From the NCBI RefSeq assembly GCF_035984415.1, contig NZ_CP130720.1, positions 3,038,001 through 3,102,000 of the forward strand: a DNA stretch of 64,000 nucleotides, read 5' to 3'. The position numbers and the translations under genes are program-made. Positions 20,696-28,686 of the stretch are shown in pieces (within the stretch, counting starts at the first letter, position 1; each line of letters starts with the position of its first letter). The notes beneath the pieces were generated by a model. It saw only the letters and a program-made list of their open reading frames with translations, had not been told where the DNA came from and ran no database searches. This DNA comes from Streptomyces sp. NBC_01296 (GTDB lineage: Bacteria > Actinomycetota > Actinomycetes > Streptomycetales > Streptomycetaceae).

Positions 20696-21334
20696 TTAAT
20701 TCTCGTCCTGGTAGCACGGCTGGTCGCCGCCGAGCAGGCGCAGCTTGAGGTCGGGCAGCTTGAACGTACCCGCCGTCGTCGCCCACGCCTTCTGGCGCAC
20801 GTTCGACAGAATCGCCTTGTCGGCGCGCTGGGAGAACGCGTAGGGGCTCGCGACCGTACCGGCCTGCGGCTTGGTCTTGTGGCTCGCGTCGCCCACGGCA
20901 ACACCGATGTCCAGGTTCTTGAACTCGGCGTCGGTGTCGAGCTCCGCAACATCCAGGTAGATGTTGTCGGCGACGGCCGGCTTGCCCTTGTGGCCCGTCC
21001 GCAGCTGCAGCGTGATGTTGCCCAGCGGGGTCGGGGTGACCAGCGACTGGCACATGTTGGTGATCTCGGCGTGGCTGAACCCGGAGATGGTCACCGGGTG
21101 GTGCGCAGCGTTGCCCTTGAGGTCGTGACCCTCGGCGATACCGCCGTACTGAATGAGGTTGTCACCGTCGAGCTTGTCGGCCGAGACCTTGAAGTCCTGG
21201 CCGGACACGGCGAAGGACGCCGCGAGGGCACCCTGCGCCAGACCCACACCGACCGCGGCGGTTGCCGCGATGCTCGGCACCATGACGAGCGCGAAGCGCT
21301 TCCATCTGGTCCCGCCACGAACCTGAGAACTCAT
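20696..21334 (-). CDS. DUF6230 exported protein
   Basis: A 212-residue protein. ATG with a strong AAGGAGGAA 6 nt upstream. An Arg/Lys n-region and hydrophobic segment (FALVMVPSIAATAAVGVGLA) end in AQGALAAS, a probable signal peptide cleaved after ALA. The mature part is beta-rich (FAVSGQDFKVSADKLDGDNL, NITLQLRTGHKG) with two cysteines (NMCQSLV and QPCYQDEN) that could form a disulfide outside the cell. First gene of the DUF6230-DUF6114-exported protein set; 113 nt separate it from the next gene. Function unknown. An upstream dyad at 21683-21698 may control it. Confidence 0.85.
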   Translation of the reverse strand: MSSQVRGGTRWKRFALVMVPSIAATAAVGVGLAQGALAASFAVSGQDFKVSADKLDGDNLIQYGGIAEGHDLKGNAAHHPVTISGFSHAEITNMCQSLVTPTPLGNITLQLRTGHKGKPAVADNIYLDVAELDTDAEFKNLDIGVAVGDASHKTKPQAGTVASPYAFSQRADKAILSNVRQKAWATTAGTFKLPDLKLRLLGGDQPCYQDEN

Positions 21335-21942
21335 TATTCGTTCCTCCTTCTCGGACGTACATCTCCGGTCCGGGCCGTACCCGTCCTGGGATGGGAGAAG
21401 TGCTACGTCCTCGGGAAGGAGCGCAGGCGGCCGAGCCGCGACAGAGCCGCGTCCGGTACACCGGCGTTCACCCCCGAGCGACAACCACTGGGTCACGCGT
21501 TCGCGCAACCAGGAGGACAGGCTCCGCCGGTGTGGCGAAGACCCCCCTGTCCCACAGCCTGTGCCACGGGCACCGGCCGGCCCGGTGGGGACCCTCCACC
21601 GCGGCTCCGGATGAGCGGCTCTGCGGGAAGGACCGAGCGTCGCCGATCGTGGTCCATTCCAGGCCGGGACACAAGGGGGTTCGTTACTGGCGGGTAACGG
21701 CAAGATAACCGGAGGTCGACCCGGCGCCATCGGGTGACGACGCAGGGTGTCACCAAGGGCCACGACAGAGCGTCGGATTTATGAACACACCGGACAGATC
21801 GCGGGGTTCCTCTTACTGCGAGTAACAGCGGCCGCAATTGCCAAGTTTTGGCAAAGTGCGGCCGCTGTTTATCTACGTGTCAACAAATCGCCGGTGGTCC
21901 GGCGGCCTCCCGGACGCTTCCGGAAGGGACACGGAGCGGGCT
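21335..21942. promoter_or_regulatory. 608-bp intergenic region with two TTAC/GTAA palindromes
   Basis: No supportable gene. It contains two related dyads: GTTAC-6 nt-GTAAC at 21683-21698 and TTACT-GCG-AGTAA at 21813-21825. The first lies about 350 bp upstream of DUF6230. The second abuts the hairpin at 21824-21869. The repetition of TTACTGSCGRGTAA-like sites suggests one regulator binding twice; I do not recognise it. Confidence 0.5.
21824..21869 (-). terminator. Long hairpin downstream of the TPR-thioredoxin gene
   Basis: Strong inverted repeat: an AACAGCGGCCGCA arm with its exact complement, then a second TTGCCAA/TTGGCAA stem, loop GTT. One mismatch zone lies between the two stems. It sits 74 bp past the stop of the minus-strand TPR-thioredoxin gene, the normal place for its terminator. 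Confidence 0.75.
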
Positions 21943-22947
21943 CTAGAACAGCACCCGAGCGAGCGCCGTACGCGCCGCCGCCACCCGGGGATCGTCCGCC
22001 CCGATGACCTCGAACAGCTCCAGCAGCCGCACCCGCACCGCGTCGCGGTCGGCGCCGGCCGTCACCCGGACCGTGTCCACCAGGCGCCCGAAGGCGTCCT
22101 CGACGTGGCCGCCGACCAGGTCCAGGTCCGCGGCGGCGATCTGGGCCGCCGGGTCCTTCGGGTCCTCGGCCGCCGCGGCGCGCACCGCCTGCGGGTTCAT
22201 GTCCTTGACGCGGGCGAGCAGCTCGGCCTGGGCCAGGCCCAGCCTGGCCTCGATGTTGGCCGGGTCGTCCGCCAGGACGTTCTTGTACGCCTGCACCGCG
22301 CCGCCCAGGTCACCGGCGTCCAGCGCGACGACCGCCGCCTGGAGCAGCGCGTCGTACGGGCCTTCCGGGGCCTCGGCTTCGGCGGCCGGGGCGCTCGCGG
22401 GGGCGCCTTCGGCGTTCGGGTCCACCTCGATGCCGATGATCCCGAAACGCTCCTCGGCGACCTGGACCAGCTGGGCCAGGGTCGCGCGGATCTCCTGCTC
22501 GGGCGCCACGCCCTGGAACAGCGGCAGCACCTGGCCCGCGACCACGGCGAACACGGCCGGGATGCCCTGGATGCCGAACTGCTGCATGAGCATCTGGTTG
22601 GAGTCGACGTCGACCTTGGCGAGCAGGAGGCGGCCGTTCGCCTCGATCGTCAGGCGCTCGAGCAGCGGGCTGAGCTGCTTGCACGGCTCGCACCACTCGG
22701 CCCAGAAGTCCAGGACGACCGGGACCTCGGCGGAGAGCTGGAGGACGTCGCGTTCGAAGCCGGCCTCGTCGACGTCGATCACGAGCGCGGACGGGGGCAC
22801 GGCACCCGCGGACGCGGGTGCGCCGCCCTGGGCGGCCTGCCGGGTCGCTTCGGCACGGGCCTGCTCGGCCTTCGCCTTGGCCTCGCCGGCCGCCTTCACC
22901 GCGGCAAGGTCGACGACGCCGCTCATGGACATGTTTCTGGGCTGCAT
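21943..22947 (-). CDS. Thioredoxin-TPR fusion protein (CnoX/YbbN type)
   Basis: 334 residues. Start ATG has GGGAGGA 7 nt upstream. After an Ala-rich charged N-terminus (about 1-50), a thioredoxin domain (about 58-165) carries WCEPCK: Trp85, Cys86, Cys89, with Glu in place of the usual Gly. The C-terminal 150 residues are helical TPR-like repeats (ALLQAAVVALDAGDLGGAVQ, IEARLGLAQAELLARV). This architecture is that of CnoX-type chaperedoxins, which hand clients to chaperones. It faces tetR across a 260-bp region containing a 23-bp palindrome. Confidence 0.9.
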   Translation of the reverse strand: MQPRNMSMSGVVDLAAVKAAGEAKAKAEQARAEATRQAAQGGAPASAGAVPPSALVIDVDEAGFERDVLQLSAEVPVVLDFWAEWCEPCKQLSPLLERLTIEANGRLLLAKVDVDSNQMLMQQFGIQGIPAVFAVVAGQVLPLFQGVAPEQEIRATLAQLVQVAEERFGIIGIEVDPNAEGAPASAPAAEAEAPEGPYDALLQAAVVALDAGDLGGAVQAYKNVLADDPANIEARLGLAQAELLARVKDMNPQAVRAAAAEDPKDPAAQIAAADLDLVGGHVEDAFGRLVDTVRVTAGADRDAVRVRLLELFEVIGADDPRVAAARTALARVLF

Positions 22948-23098
22948 GCGTACATCCTCCCCCGTGTGTGCGCGCCGACGAAAAAGATCGGCCGAAATGC
23001 CTTCTTGCCCGCGTCGGACCGATCGGTTGTGCGGTGGTCGTGTGGTGTGGCGCCGGGTCCCCACCTGGCGCCGGTAGCCCTTCGCGTGGTCGTCGCTC

Positions 23099-23121
23099 TT
23101 ACGCTACGAGCCGTAGCGTAA
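23099..23121. promoter_or_regulatory. 23-bp perfect palindrome, likely TetR operator
   Basis: TTACGCTACG, three central bases AGC, then CGTAGCGTAA: 10-bp arms with no mismatch. It lies between the divergent TPR-thioredoxin (start 22947) and tetR (start 23208). Size and symmetry are typical of a TetR dimer site, so autoregulation and control of the neighbour are likely. Confidence 0.7.
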
Positions 23122-23207
23122 CTCCTCGCGGCCCTTCGCGCCCCGTGATCTCAAGCACAGCATTTCGGGGGCCTCCGGTTCCGCTACCGACGGGTATGGT
23201 CTGCGCC

Positions 23208-23834
23208 ATGCCCAACCCCAGCCCCCCGACCGGACGCACCGGCCGCCCCCGCAGCGCCGCCGCGGACGCGGCGATCCTCGCCGCGACGCGGGACGCGCTG
23301 GTCGAGCTGGGCTGGTCGAAGCTGACGATGGGTGACGTCTCGGCCCGGGCCGGGGTCGCCAAGACCACCCTCTACCGCCGCTGGGCGGGCAAGAACGAGC
23401 TGGTCGTGGACGCGGTCGCGGAGCTCTTCGACTCCCTCGAGCTCCCCGACCGGGGCTCCCTCGAAGCCGACATAGAGAACGTCGTCCTGCAGTTCGCGGC
23501 GCTGCTGCGGCGGCCGGAGGCCCGTACGGCCCTGATGGCGGTCGTCGCCGAGTCCACCCGGGACGAAGCTCTGCGCGACCGGATCCGGTCGGCGATCGTG
23601 GACCGGCAGAAACGTCTCGTCGTACTGGGTCGCGAACGGGCCCAGGCCCGCGGCGAACTGCCGTACGAGGAGGACGAGGACCTCGCCTGCCGCACCACGG
23701 ACCTGATCTTCGACGTGATCGCGGGCACGGTGGTCCACCGTGCACTGGTCAGCTCGGAGCCGGTGGACGAGCTCTGGGTGGCCACCTTCACCGCCCTCCT
23801 GATGCACGGCCTCCGGGGCCCGGCCGCGGCCTGA
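23208..23834 (+). CDS. TetR-family transcriptional regulator
   Basis: A 208-residue TetR repressor. The N-terminal HTH (about 18-65) reads LTMGDVSARAGVAKTTLYRRW, the canonical recognition helix. The C-terminal ligand domain contains LPYEEDEDLACRTTDLIFDV. The ATG at 23208 is chosen because a TATGGT box ends 7 nt upstream, giving a leaderless transcript; an in-frame ATG at 23196 is possible. The 23-bp palindrome about 90 bp upstream is its likely operator. Confidence 0.92.
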   Translation: MPNPSPPTGRTGRPRSAAADAAILAATRDALVELGWSKLTMGDVSARAGVAKTTLYRRWAGKNELVVDAVAELFDSLELPDRGSLEADIENVVLQFAALLRRPEARTALMAVVAESTRDEALRDRIRSAIVDRQKRLVVLGRERAQARGELPYEEDEDLACRTTDLIFDVIAGTVVHRALVSSEPVDELWVATFTALLMHGLRGPAAA

Positions 23835-23861
23835 GCCCCGCCCCTCCCGCCCGTCCTGCTC

Positions 23862-24365
23862 TCAGAAGGTCCACACCCCGGCGCGGCGCCGGGATTCCAG
23901 GACCTGCTCCGCCAGCGCGGTGGCCCGGGGGTTGTCGCCGGGCCAGGGCCGCCGGCGGCCCGGCCAGCTCGCCCAGCGCAGCGCGTCGGCCTCTTCCTCG
24001 GGCCTCAGCCCGGCCGCGACGAGGGCGCCCCGGCCCAGCTGCGCCCCTGCCGTCCGGTAGCCGATGTCACGGGCGTCCGCCCAGTAGACGCCGCCGTCGG
24101 TGATGACCACGGCGGCCTCGACCCCGTCCAGCCCCAACTCGATGCCGTCGCGCACCGCCGCGAGGAACTCGGCGGGCAGCCGCTCCTCAGGGGCCAGGTT
24201 CAGGATCTCGGTCCCTTCCGGCCCCGGCGGCTCGAAATCGGCGACGACGTAGGCGTAATGACCGCCGCAGCCGCCCTTGTTCATCACCACACGTGCGCTC
24301 ACGCCCCGCACGGGCACAGGAAGGCCGGTCATGCCCGCCACCCTACGGCGTACACGACCGGCCAT
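23862..24365 (-). CDS. Free-standing elongation-factor-G domain-IV-like protein
   Basis: 167 residues, or 156 if the ATG at 24332 is used; that start has an AGGGTGG-like site. The core aligns by eye with domain IV of EF-G: NKGGCGGHYAYVVADFEP (EF-G has SGGRGQYGHVVID), then PAEFLAAVRDGIELGL and ITDGGVYWADARDIGYRTAG (EF-G has SYHDVDSSELAFKLAA). No GTPase domain is present in or near the gene. Domain IV of EF-G enters the ribosomal decoding centre, so a ribosome-linked role is possible but unproven. It starts 15 nt after the icmA stop, so it is probably in the icmA transcript. Confidence 0.7.
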   Translation of the reverse strand: MAGRVRRRVAGMTGLPVPVRGVSARVVMNKGGCGGHYAYVVADFEPPGPEGTEILNLAPEERLPAEFLAAVRDGIELGLDGVEAAVVITDGGVYWADARDIGYRTAGAQLGRGALVAAGLRPEEEADALRWASWPGRRRPWPGDNPRATALAEQVLESRRRAGVWTF

Positions 24366-24380
24366 TTCCGGGAACGGCGG

Positions 24381-26081
24381 CTAGAAGCCGGGCGGTTCGG
24401 TGTACGTGCCCCACTCGTCGCGCAGCACGTTGCAGATCTCGCCGAGCGTGGCCTCGGCGCGCACCGCGTCCAGCATCGCCGGGATCATGTTCGACCCGTC
24501 ACGGGCGGCGGCCAGCATGGCGTCCAGCGAGGACTTCACCTTGTCGTCGTCGCGCCGCTCCTTGCGCGCGGCCAACTCCTGCACCTGCACGCGCTCCACC
24601 TCGTGGCTGACGCGCAGGATCTCCAGGTCCCCGGTCACCGACCCGTGGTGCACGTTGACGCCGACGACGCGCTTGTCGCCCTTCTCCAGGGACCGCTGGT
24701 ACTGGAAGGCCGACTCGGCGATCTCCCCGGTGAACCAGCCGTCCTCGATGCCGCGCAGGATGCCCGAGGTGATCGGCCCGATCGGGTGCTGCCCGTCCGG
24801 GTGGGCGCGCAGGCCGCGCTCCTTGATCTGCTCGAAGATCTTCTCGGCGTCGGCCTCGATGCGGTCGGTGAGCTGCTCCACGTACCAGGAACCGCCCAGC
24901 GGGTCGGCCACGTTGGCCACCCCGGTCTCCTCCATCAGCACCTGCTGCGTGCGCAGGGCGATCTCGGCCGCCTGCTCGCTCGGCAGCGCGAGGGTCTCGT
25001 CGAGGGCGTTGGTGTGCAGGGAGTTGGTGCCGCCGAGGACGGCCGCGAGGGCCTCGACCGCGGTGCGTACGACGTTGTTGTACGGCTGCTGCGCGGTCAG
25101 CGAGACGCCGGCCGTCTGGGTGTGGAAGCGCAGCCACATCGACTTCTCGCTCTGCGCCCCGTACACCTCCTTCATCCAGCGCGCCCAGATCCGGCGGGCG
25201 GCGCGGAACTTGGCGATCTCCTCGAAGAAGTCGAGGTGCGCGTCGAAGAAGAAGGAGAGGCCGGACGCGAAGTGGTCCACGTCCAGGCCCCGGGAGAGGC
25301 CCAGTTCCACGTAGCCGAAGCCGTCGGCCAGGGTGTACGCGAGCTCCTGTGCGGCCGTGGCCCCGGCCTCGCGGATGTGGTAGCCGGAGACGGACAGCGG
25401 CTTGTACGCCGGGATGCCCTTCGCGCAGTACTCCATGAGGTCGCCGATGAGGCGCAGGTGCGGCTCGGGTTCGAAGAGCCACTCCTTCTGGGCGATGTAC
25501 TCCTTGAAGATGTCCGTCTGCAGGGTGCCGTTGAGCAGGGCCGGGTCCACGCCCTGCCGTTCGGCGGCGACCAGGTACATGCAGAAGGCGGGCACGGCCG
25601 GGCCCGAGATCGTCATCGAGGTGGTCACGTCGCCGAGCGGGATGTCCTTGAACAGGACCTCCATGTCGGCGGCGGAGTCTATGGCGACCCCGCAGTGGCC
25701 GACCTCGCCCAGCGCGCGGGCGTCGTCGGAGTCGCGCCCCATGAGGGTCGGCATGTCGAAGGCCACGGAGAGCCCGCCGCCGCCGGCGGCCAGGATCATC
25801 TTGTAGCGCTCGTTGGTCTGCTCGGCGTTGCCGAACCCGGCGAACTGGCGGATGGTCCAGGTCCGGCCGCGGTATCCGGTGGCGTGCAGGCCGCGGGTGT
25901 AGGGGTACTCCCCCGGCCAGCCGATGCGCTCGAATCCCTCGTACGAGTCACCGGGCCGGGGCCCGTAGACGGGATCGACGTCATCCCCGGAGAGCGTGGT
26001 GAAATCGGCCTCGCGCTTGCGGGCCTTGTCATAACGGGCCTGCCAGCGATGGCGGCCCTCCTCGATGGCGTCAGCGTCCAT
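24381..26081 (-). CDS. icmA: Isobutyryl-CoA mutase large subunit IcmA
   Basis: 566 residues from the ATG at 26081; an ATG at 26087 is in frame. Methylmalonyl-CoA mutase superfamily barrel ([33 protein letters not shown]) without the C-terminal B12-binding domain, as in IcmA, which pairs with a separate IcmB. The two substrate-discriminating positions read Phe80 and Gln198 ([13 protein letters not shown]), the isobutyryl-CoA mutase state, versus Tyr89 and Arg207 of methylmalonyl-CoA mutase. The match in numbering supports the 26081 start. It interconverts isobutyryl-CoA and n-butyryl-CoA, linking valine catabolism to fatty acid and polyketide precursors. No icmB in this window. Confidence 0.93.
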   Translation of the reverse strand: MDADAIEEGRHRWQARYDKARKREADFTTLSGDDVDPVYGPRPGDSYEGFERIGWPGEYPYTRGLHATGYRGRTWTIRQFAGFGNAEQTNERYKMILAAGGGGLSVAFDMPTLMGRDSDDARALGEVGHCGVAIDSAADMEVLFKDIPLGDVTTSMTISGPAVPAFCMYLVAAERQGVDPALLNGTLQTDIFKEYIAQKEWLFEPEPHLRLIGDLMEYCAKGIPAYKPLSVSGYHIREAGATAAQELAYTLADGFGYVELGLSRGLDVDHFASGLSFFFDAHLDFFEEIAKFRAARRIWARWMKEVYGAQSEKSMWLRFHTQTAGVSLTAQQPYNNVVRTAVEALAAVLGGTNSLHTNALDETLALPSEQAAEIALRTQQVLMEETGVANVADPLGGSWYVEQLTDRIEADAEKIFEQIKERGLRAHPDGQHPIGPITSGILRGIEDGWFTGEIAESAFQYQRSLEKGDKRVVGVNVHHGSVTGDLEILRVSHEVERVQVQELAARKERRDDDKVKSSLDAMLAAARDGSNMIPAMLDAVRAEATLGEICNVLRDEWGTYTEPPGF

Positions 26082-26089
26082 ACCCATGA

Positions 26090-26113
26090 ATTTACTAGGA
26101 CGTCCTAGTAAAT
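26090..26113. promoter_or_regulatory. 24-bp perfect palindrome at the icmA promoter
   Basis: ATTTACTAGGAC followed by its exact reverse complement, with no spacer. It ends 9 nt before the ATG used for icmA. A TAGTAA box inside it may be the -10, so a bound dimer would block transcription directly. The regulator is unknown; the MarR gene at 26612 is the nearest candidate. Confidence 0.75.
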
Positions 26114-26125
26114 GTCGATGGGAAA

Positions 26126-26146
26126 CCCCGGGGAGTCTCCCCGGGG
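26126..26146 (-). terminator. GC hairpin downstream of the DUF3817 gene
   Basis: CCCCGGGGAG, T, CTCCCCGGGG: perfect 10-bp stem with a single-base centre, 23 bp past the stop of the minus-strand DUF3817 gene and just before the icmA palindrome. It separates the two minus-strand units. Confidence 0.65.
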
Positions 26147-26168
26147 CACCCGACGGACGAGCGGGCCT

Positions 26169-26498
26169 CTAGGCGTCGGCGGTGGCCACGGCGTCCACGA
26201 CCAGCGGCTCGACCTCGGCGCGGACCTTGCGCTCGACGAAGAAGGCGGCCAGCGGGATCGTGCCGGAGGCGAGCACCCAGAGCAGCTTCGGGAACGGCCA
26301 CCTGGCCTTGGAGCCCAGGTCGAAGGCGAACACCAGGTAGATCATGAACAGCACACCGTGTACCTGGGAGACCGCCAGGGTCAGGTCGGCGCCGGTGTCG
26401 AAGCCGTACTTGAAAACCATGCAGGTGCAGAGGATCAACAGCATGACCGCGGTCAGATAGGCCATGACCCGGTAGCGGGTCAGCACGCTTCGTTTCAT
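26169..26498 (-). CDS. DUF3817 membrane protein (first copy)
   Basis: 109 residues with about three hydrophobic segments (VMAYLTAVMLLILCTCMVF; SQVHGVLFMIYLVFAFDLG; LLWVLASGTIPLAAFF) in the DUF3817 pattern, including the conserved HGxLFxIYLVF stretch. Function unknown. A paralogue is encoded at 35128-35478, and both share a 25-nt upstream element (here 26517-26541). Confidence 0.88.
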   Translation of the reverse strand: MKRSVLTRYRVMAYLTAVMLLILCTCMVFKYGFDTGADLTLAVSQVHGVLFMIYLVFAFDLGSKARWPFPKLLWVLASGTIPLAAFFVERKVRAEVEPLVVDAVATADA

Positions 26499-26516
26499 GG
26501 ATACGAGCGTAACGAT

Positions 26517-26541
26517 CCGTTTTGCGCGATCTTGACGGGGG
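26517..26541. promoter_or_regulatory. Conserved element upstream of DUF3817, copy A
   Basis: 25 nt that match 35525-35549 at 22 positions, with the core TTTGCG, one variable base, then GATCTTGAC. It starts 19 nt before the DUF3817 ATG (minus strand). The two genes differ much more in sequence, so conservation here suggests a functional promoter or operator. Confidence 0.6.
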
Positions 26542-26552
26542 CCCGGTGACGG

Positions 26553-26622
26553 CGGCCACTGCCCGTCGGCCACTGATCGTCGGCCACTGCCCGTCGGCCA
26601 CTGCCCGTCGGTTACTGCTCGT
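26553..26622. repeat. Five tandem 14-bp repeats at the 3' end of marR
   Basis: Unit CGGCCACTGCCCGT, five copies with a few substitutions in units 2 and 5. The last, most diverged copy contains the marR stop codon, so the array seems to have grown outward from the gene end by slippage. The unit length is not a multiple of three, and the array is noncoding apart from the marR end. Confidence 0.8.
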
Positions 26623-27121
26623 CGAAGTCCGCGGCCGCGACCCGCAGGGGGCGCAGGAGCGCGAAGATCTCCTGGCACTCCTCGGCGTCGTACGCGCGCA
26701 GCCCGAAGTCGACCGCCATCAGGTCCTTCGTCGCCGCCTCGACGACCTCGCGGCCCTTGTCCGTGATGGACGCGAGCGTGCCGCGGCCGTCGTTCGGGTT
26801 CGGCCGCTTGGCCACCAGCCCGGACCGCACCAGCCGGTCCACCGTGTTCGTCACCGACGTCGGGTGGACCATGAGCCGCTCGCCGATCTTCGACATCGGC
26901 AGCTCGCCGGCCTTGGAGAAGGTGAGCAGGACCAGTGCCTCGTAGCGCGCGAAGGTCAGGCCGTACGGCTTGACCACCGAGTCGACCTCGCCGAGCAGGA
27001 TCTGGTGCGCGCGCATGATCGAGGTGATGGCGGCCATCGAGGGCACCGGCCCCCAGCGGCGCTGCCACAGTTCGTCGGCGCGGGCGATGGGGTCGAAGGG
27101 GAGGCTGAGCGGCTTGGACAC
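26612..27121 (-). CDS. MarR-family transcriptional regulator
   Basis: A 169-residue winged-helix repressor. The MarR core reads LTFARYEALVLLTFSKAGEL, MSKIGERLMVHPTSVTNTVD (recognition helix) and the wing RPNPNDGRGTLASITDKG. It lies between an MFS exporter (22 nt away, same strand) and the DUF3817/icmA genes. It may regulate the exporter or the acyl-CoA genes, and the icmA palindrome is a candidate target. Confidence 0.92.
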   Translation of the reverse strand: MSKPLSLPFDPIARADELWQRRWGPVPSMAAITSIMRAHQILLGEVDSVVKPYGLTFARYEALVLLTFSKAGELPMSKIGERLMVHPTSVTNTVDRLVRSGLVAKRPNPNDGRGTLASITDKGREVVEAATKDLMAVDFGLRAYDAEECQEIFALLRPLRVAAADFDEQ

Positions 27122-27142
27122 GTACCCGACCCTACCGGGCGG

Positions 27143-28435
27143 TCATTTGGCCGTGGGCCCCGTCTCATTCTTCGGTCCGCCCTCCCGCCGGTTCGCGGAC
27201 CGCAGTTCGGCGAGGAGGAGCAGGACCACCGCCGTGCCGAGCACCGCGGCGCCGGTGACGACCACGTGCACCGGCAGGAACTCGGCGGCCAGCCCGGCCA
27301 GGGCCATGCCGACGCCCTGGAGGGTCATCAGGCCGGTGCTCAGCAGGGTCATCGCCCGGCCGCGCAGCTCGTCGGGGACGGCGTCGACGTACCACTGGTC
27401 GAGGCCGAGGGTGTAGGCGTGTGCCAGACCGGCGAGCAGCAGGGCGGCGAGTACGGTCACCACCCCGGGCCGGACGGCGTACACGAGCAGCGGCAGCAGG
27501 CCGGCGGCCGCGAGCGGGGCCACGAGCCGGGAGCGGGCGCGCGGGCCGAGCGCCGAGCCGGCCCACAGTTCACCCGCGATGGTGCCGACGGGCAGGGCGC
27601 ACATCATCACTCCCAGCGCGGCGGTGCCGGCGCCGATGCCGTCGGCGTACGGGACGAGCAGCGCCTCGGGGGCGATGACGAAGACGGGCGGCAGCCAGAA
27701 CAGCAGGGTGAGCGCCCGCAGCCGGCGCTCGCCCAGGACGGCGCGCAGCCCGGCGAGCGGGGAGGTGCGGCCGGCGCCGGCGCGGGCGGGCCGGGCCCGG
27801 GTGCCGAAGCGCAGCAGCAGGGCCGAGCACAGGAACCCGGCGGCGGTCAGCGCGATGGCCGCGCGCGGGGCGAGGACGGTGAGCAGCAGGCCGCCGAGGC
27901 CGAACCCGATGAGCTGGGCGCTCTGGGCCACCATCCGCATCAGCGAGCGGCCGAGGACGAAGGCGTCGCCGGGGCCGAGGATGTCGGCGAGGGAGGCGCC
28001 CCGCGCGCCCTGGAACAGCGGTGCGACGAAGGCCATGGCGCAGCGCAGGACGAGGAGCCCCGCGACGGGGGTGCCGGGCAGGATCATGGCCGCCGCGCAG
28101 GCGGCGCAGACGAGGTCGCACCCGACGAGGACCCGGCGGGCGGGCCGGCGGTCGGCGATCCCGGCGAGGAGGGTGCCGCCGAGGGCGTACGGGAGGAAGC
28201 CCAGGGCGAAGGTGAGCGCGCTCATCAGGGGCGAGCCGGTGGTGCGGAAGACGAGGACGGTGAGGGCGATCTCGGCGACGACGATGCCGAGGACGGACAT
28301 CAGGTGCGCGGCGAAGACGGGCCGGAACTCCCGCACCCGGAGGACGGAACGGTAGCCGCCGGCGGGGCCGGTCGGGGCGGGCTGAGCGGACGGGCCTGCG
28401 GACGGGCCGGACGAGGCCTCGTTGGCGGTGGACAT
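27143..28435 (-). CDS. Major facilitator superfamily exporter
   Basis: 430 residues with about 12 transmembrane helices and the short hydrophilic N-terminus typical of actinobacterial MFS drug exporters. The motif-A-like loop is GIADRRPARRVLVGCD between helices 2 and 3. The ATG at 28435 starts a Ser/Pro-rich tail and is preferred over longer readings. The pattern of LRVREFRPVFAAHLMSVLG resembles the DHA3 group. Substrate unknown. It is divergent from an ArsR-type regulator at 28687, which probably controls it, and is followed by marR. Confidence 0.88.
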   Translation of the reverse strand: MSTANEASSGPSAGPSAQPAPTGPAGGYRSVLRVREFRPVFAAHLMSVLGIVVAEIALTVLVFRTTGSPLMSALTFALGFLPYALGGTLLAGIADRRPARRVLVGCDLVCAACAAAMILPGTPVAGLLVLRCAMAFVAPLFQGARGASLADILGPGDAFVLGRSLMRMVAQSAQLIGFGLGGLLLTVLAPRAAIALTAAGFLCSALLLRFGTRARPARAGAGRTSPLAGLRAVLGERRLRALTLLFWLPPVFVIAPEALLVPYADGIGAGTAALGVMMCALPVGTIAGELWAGSALGPRARSRLVAPLAAAGLLPLLVYAVRPGVVTVLAALLLAGLAHAYTLGLDQWYVDAVPDELRGRAMTLLSTGLMTLQGVGMALAGLAAEFLPVHVVVTGAAVLGTAVVLLLLAELRSANRREGGPKNETGPTAK

Positions 28436-28518
28436 GCGGTGACCCTGCAGGGCTACGGTGGGGGCGCGACAGTGATTCGCCCTCCACCGAATCGCTGTTC
28501 GCCGCCGTGCGGCTCCAA

Positions 28519-28570
28519 CCAGCCCCGCCGGCGTTTGAGGCGCGGGGGCTCGGGGGCAGCGCCCCCGCAA
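28519..28570. repeat. Dispersed Streptomyces intergenic repeat (GCGTTTGAGG type)
   Basis: CCCCGCC-GGCGTTTGA-GGCGCGGGG followed by the stem GGGGGC-AGC-GCCCCC. From memory, elements with the GCCGGCGTTTGAGGCGCGGGG signature recur in hundreds of Streptomyces intergenic regions, often as paired hairpins. A degenerate trace (CCCCGCCGGCGTT) is seen near 55086-55098. It may act as a terminator or RNA-processing hairpin. It lies at the left edge of the csl block. Confidence 0.65.
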
Positions 28571-28686
28571 CGGCGCCGCAGACGGCGGCGGGGGCCGGGG
28601 CCGCGCGCCCCGGGATACGGAGAAAGGGCGGGGCGGGGAGAAGGCTCCGCGCAGCGGAGACCGCAGACCACCCCGGAGGGAGGGGC

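Noticed and set aside
26553..26622. Tandem 14-bp repeats as a CRISPR array
   Set aside because: Units are contiguous with no spacers and are shorter than CRISPR repeats; no cas genes are nearby.
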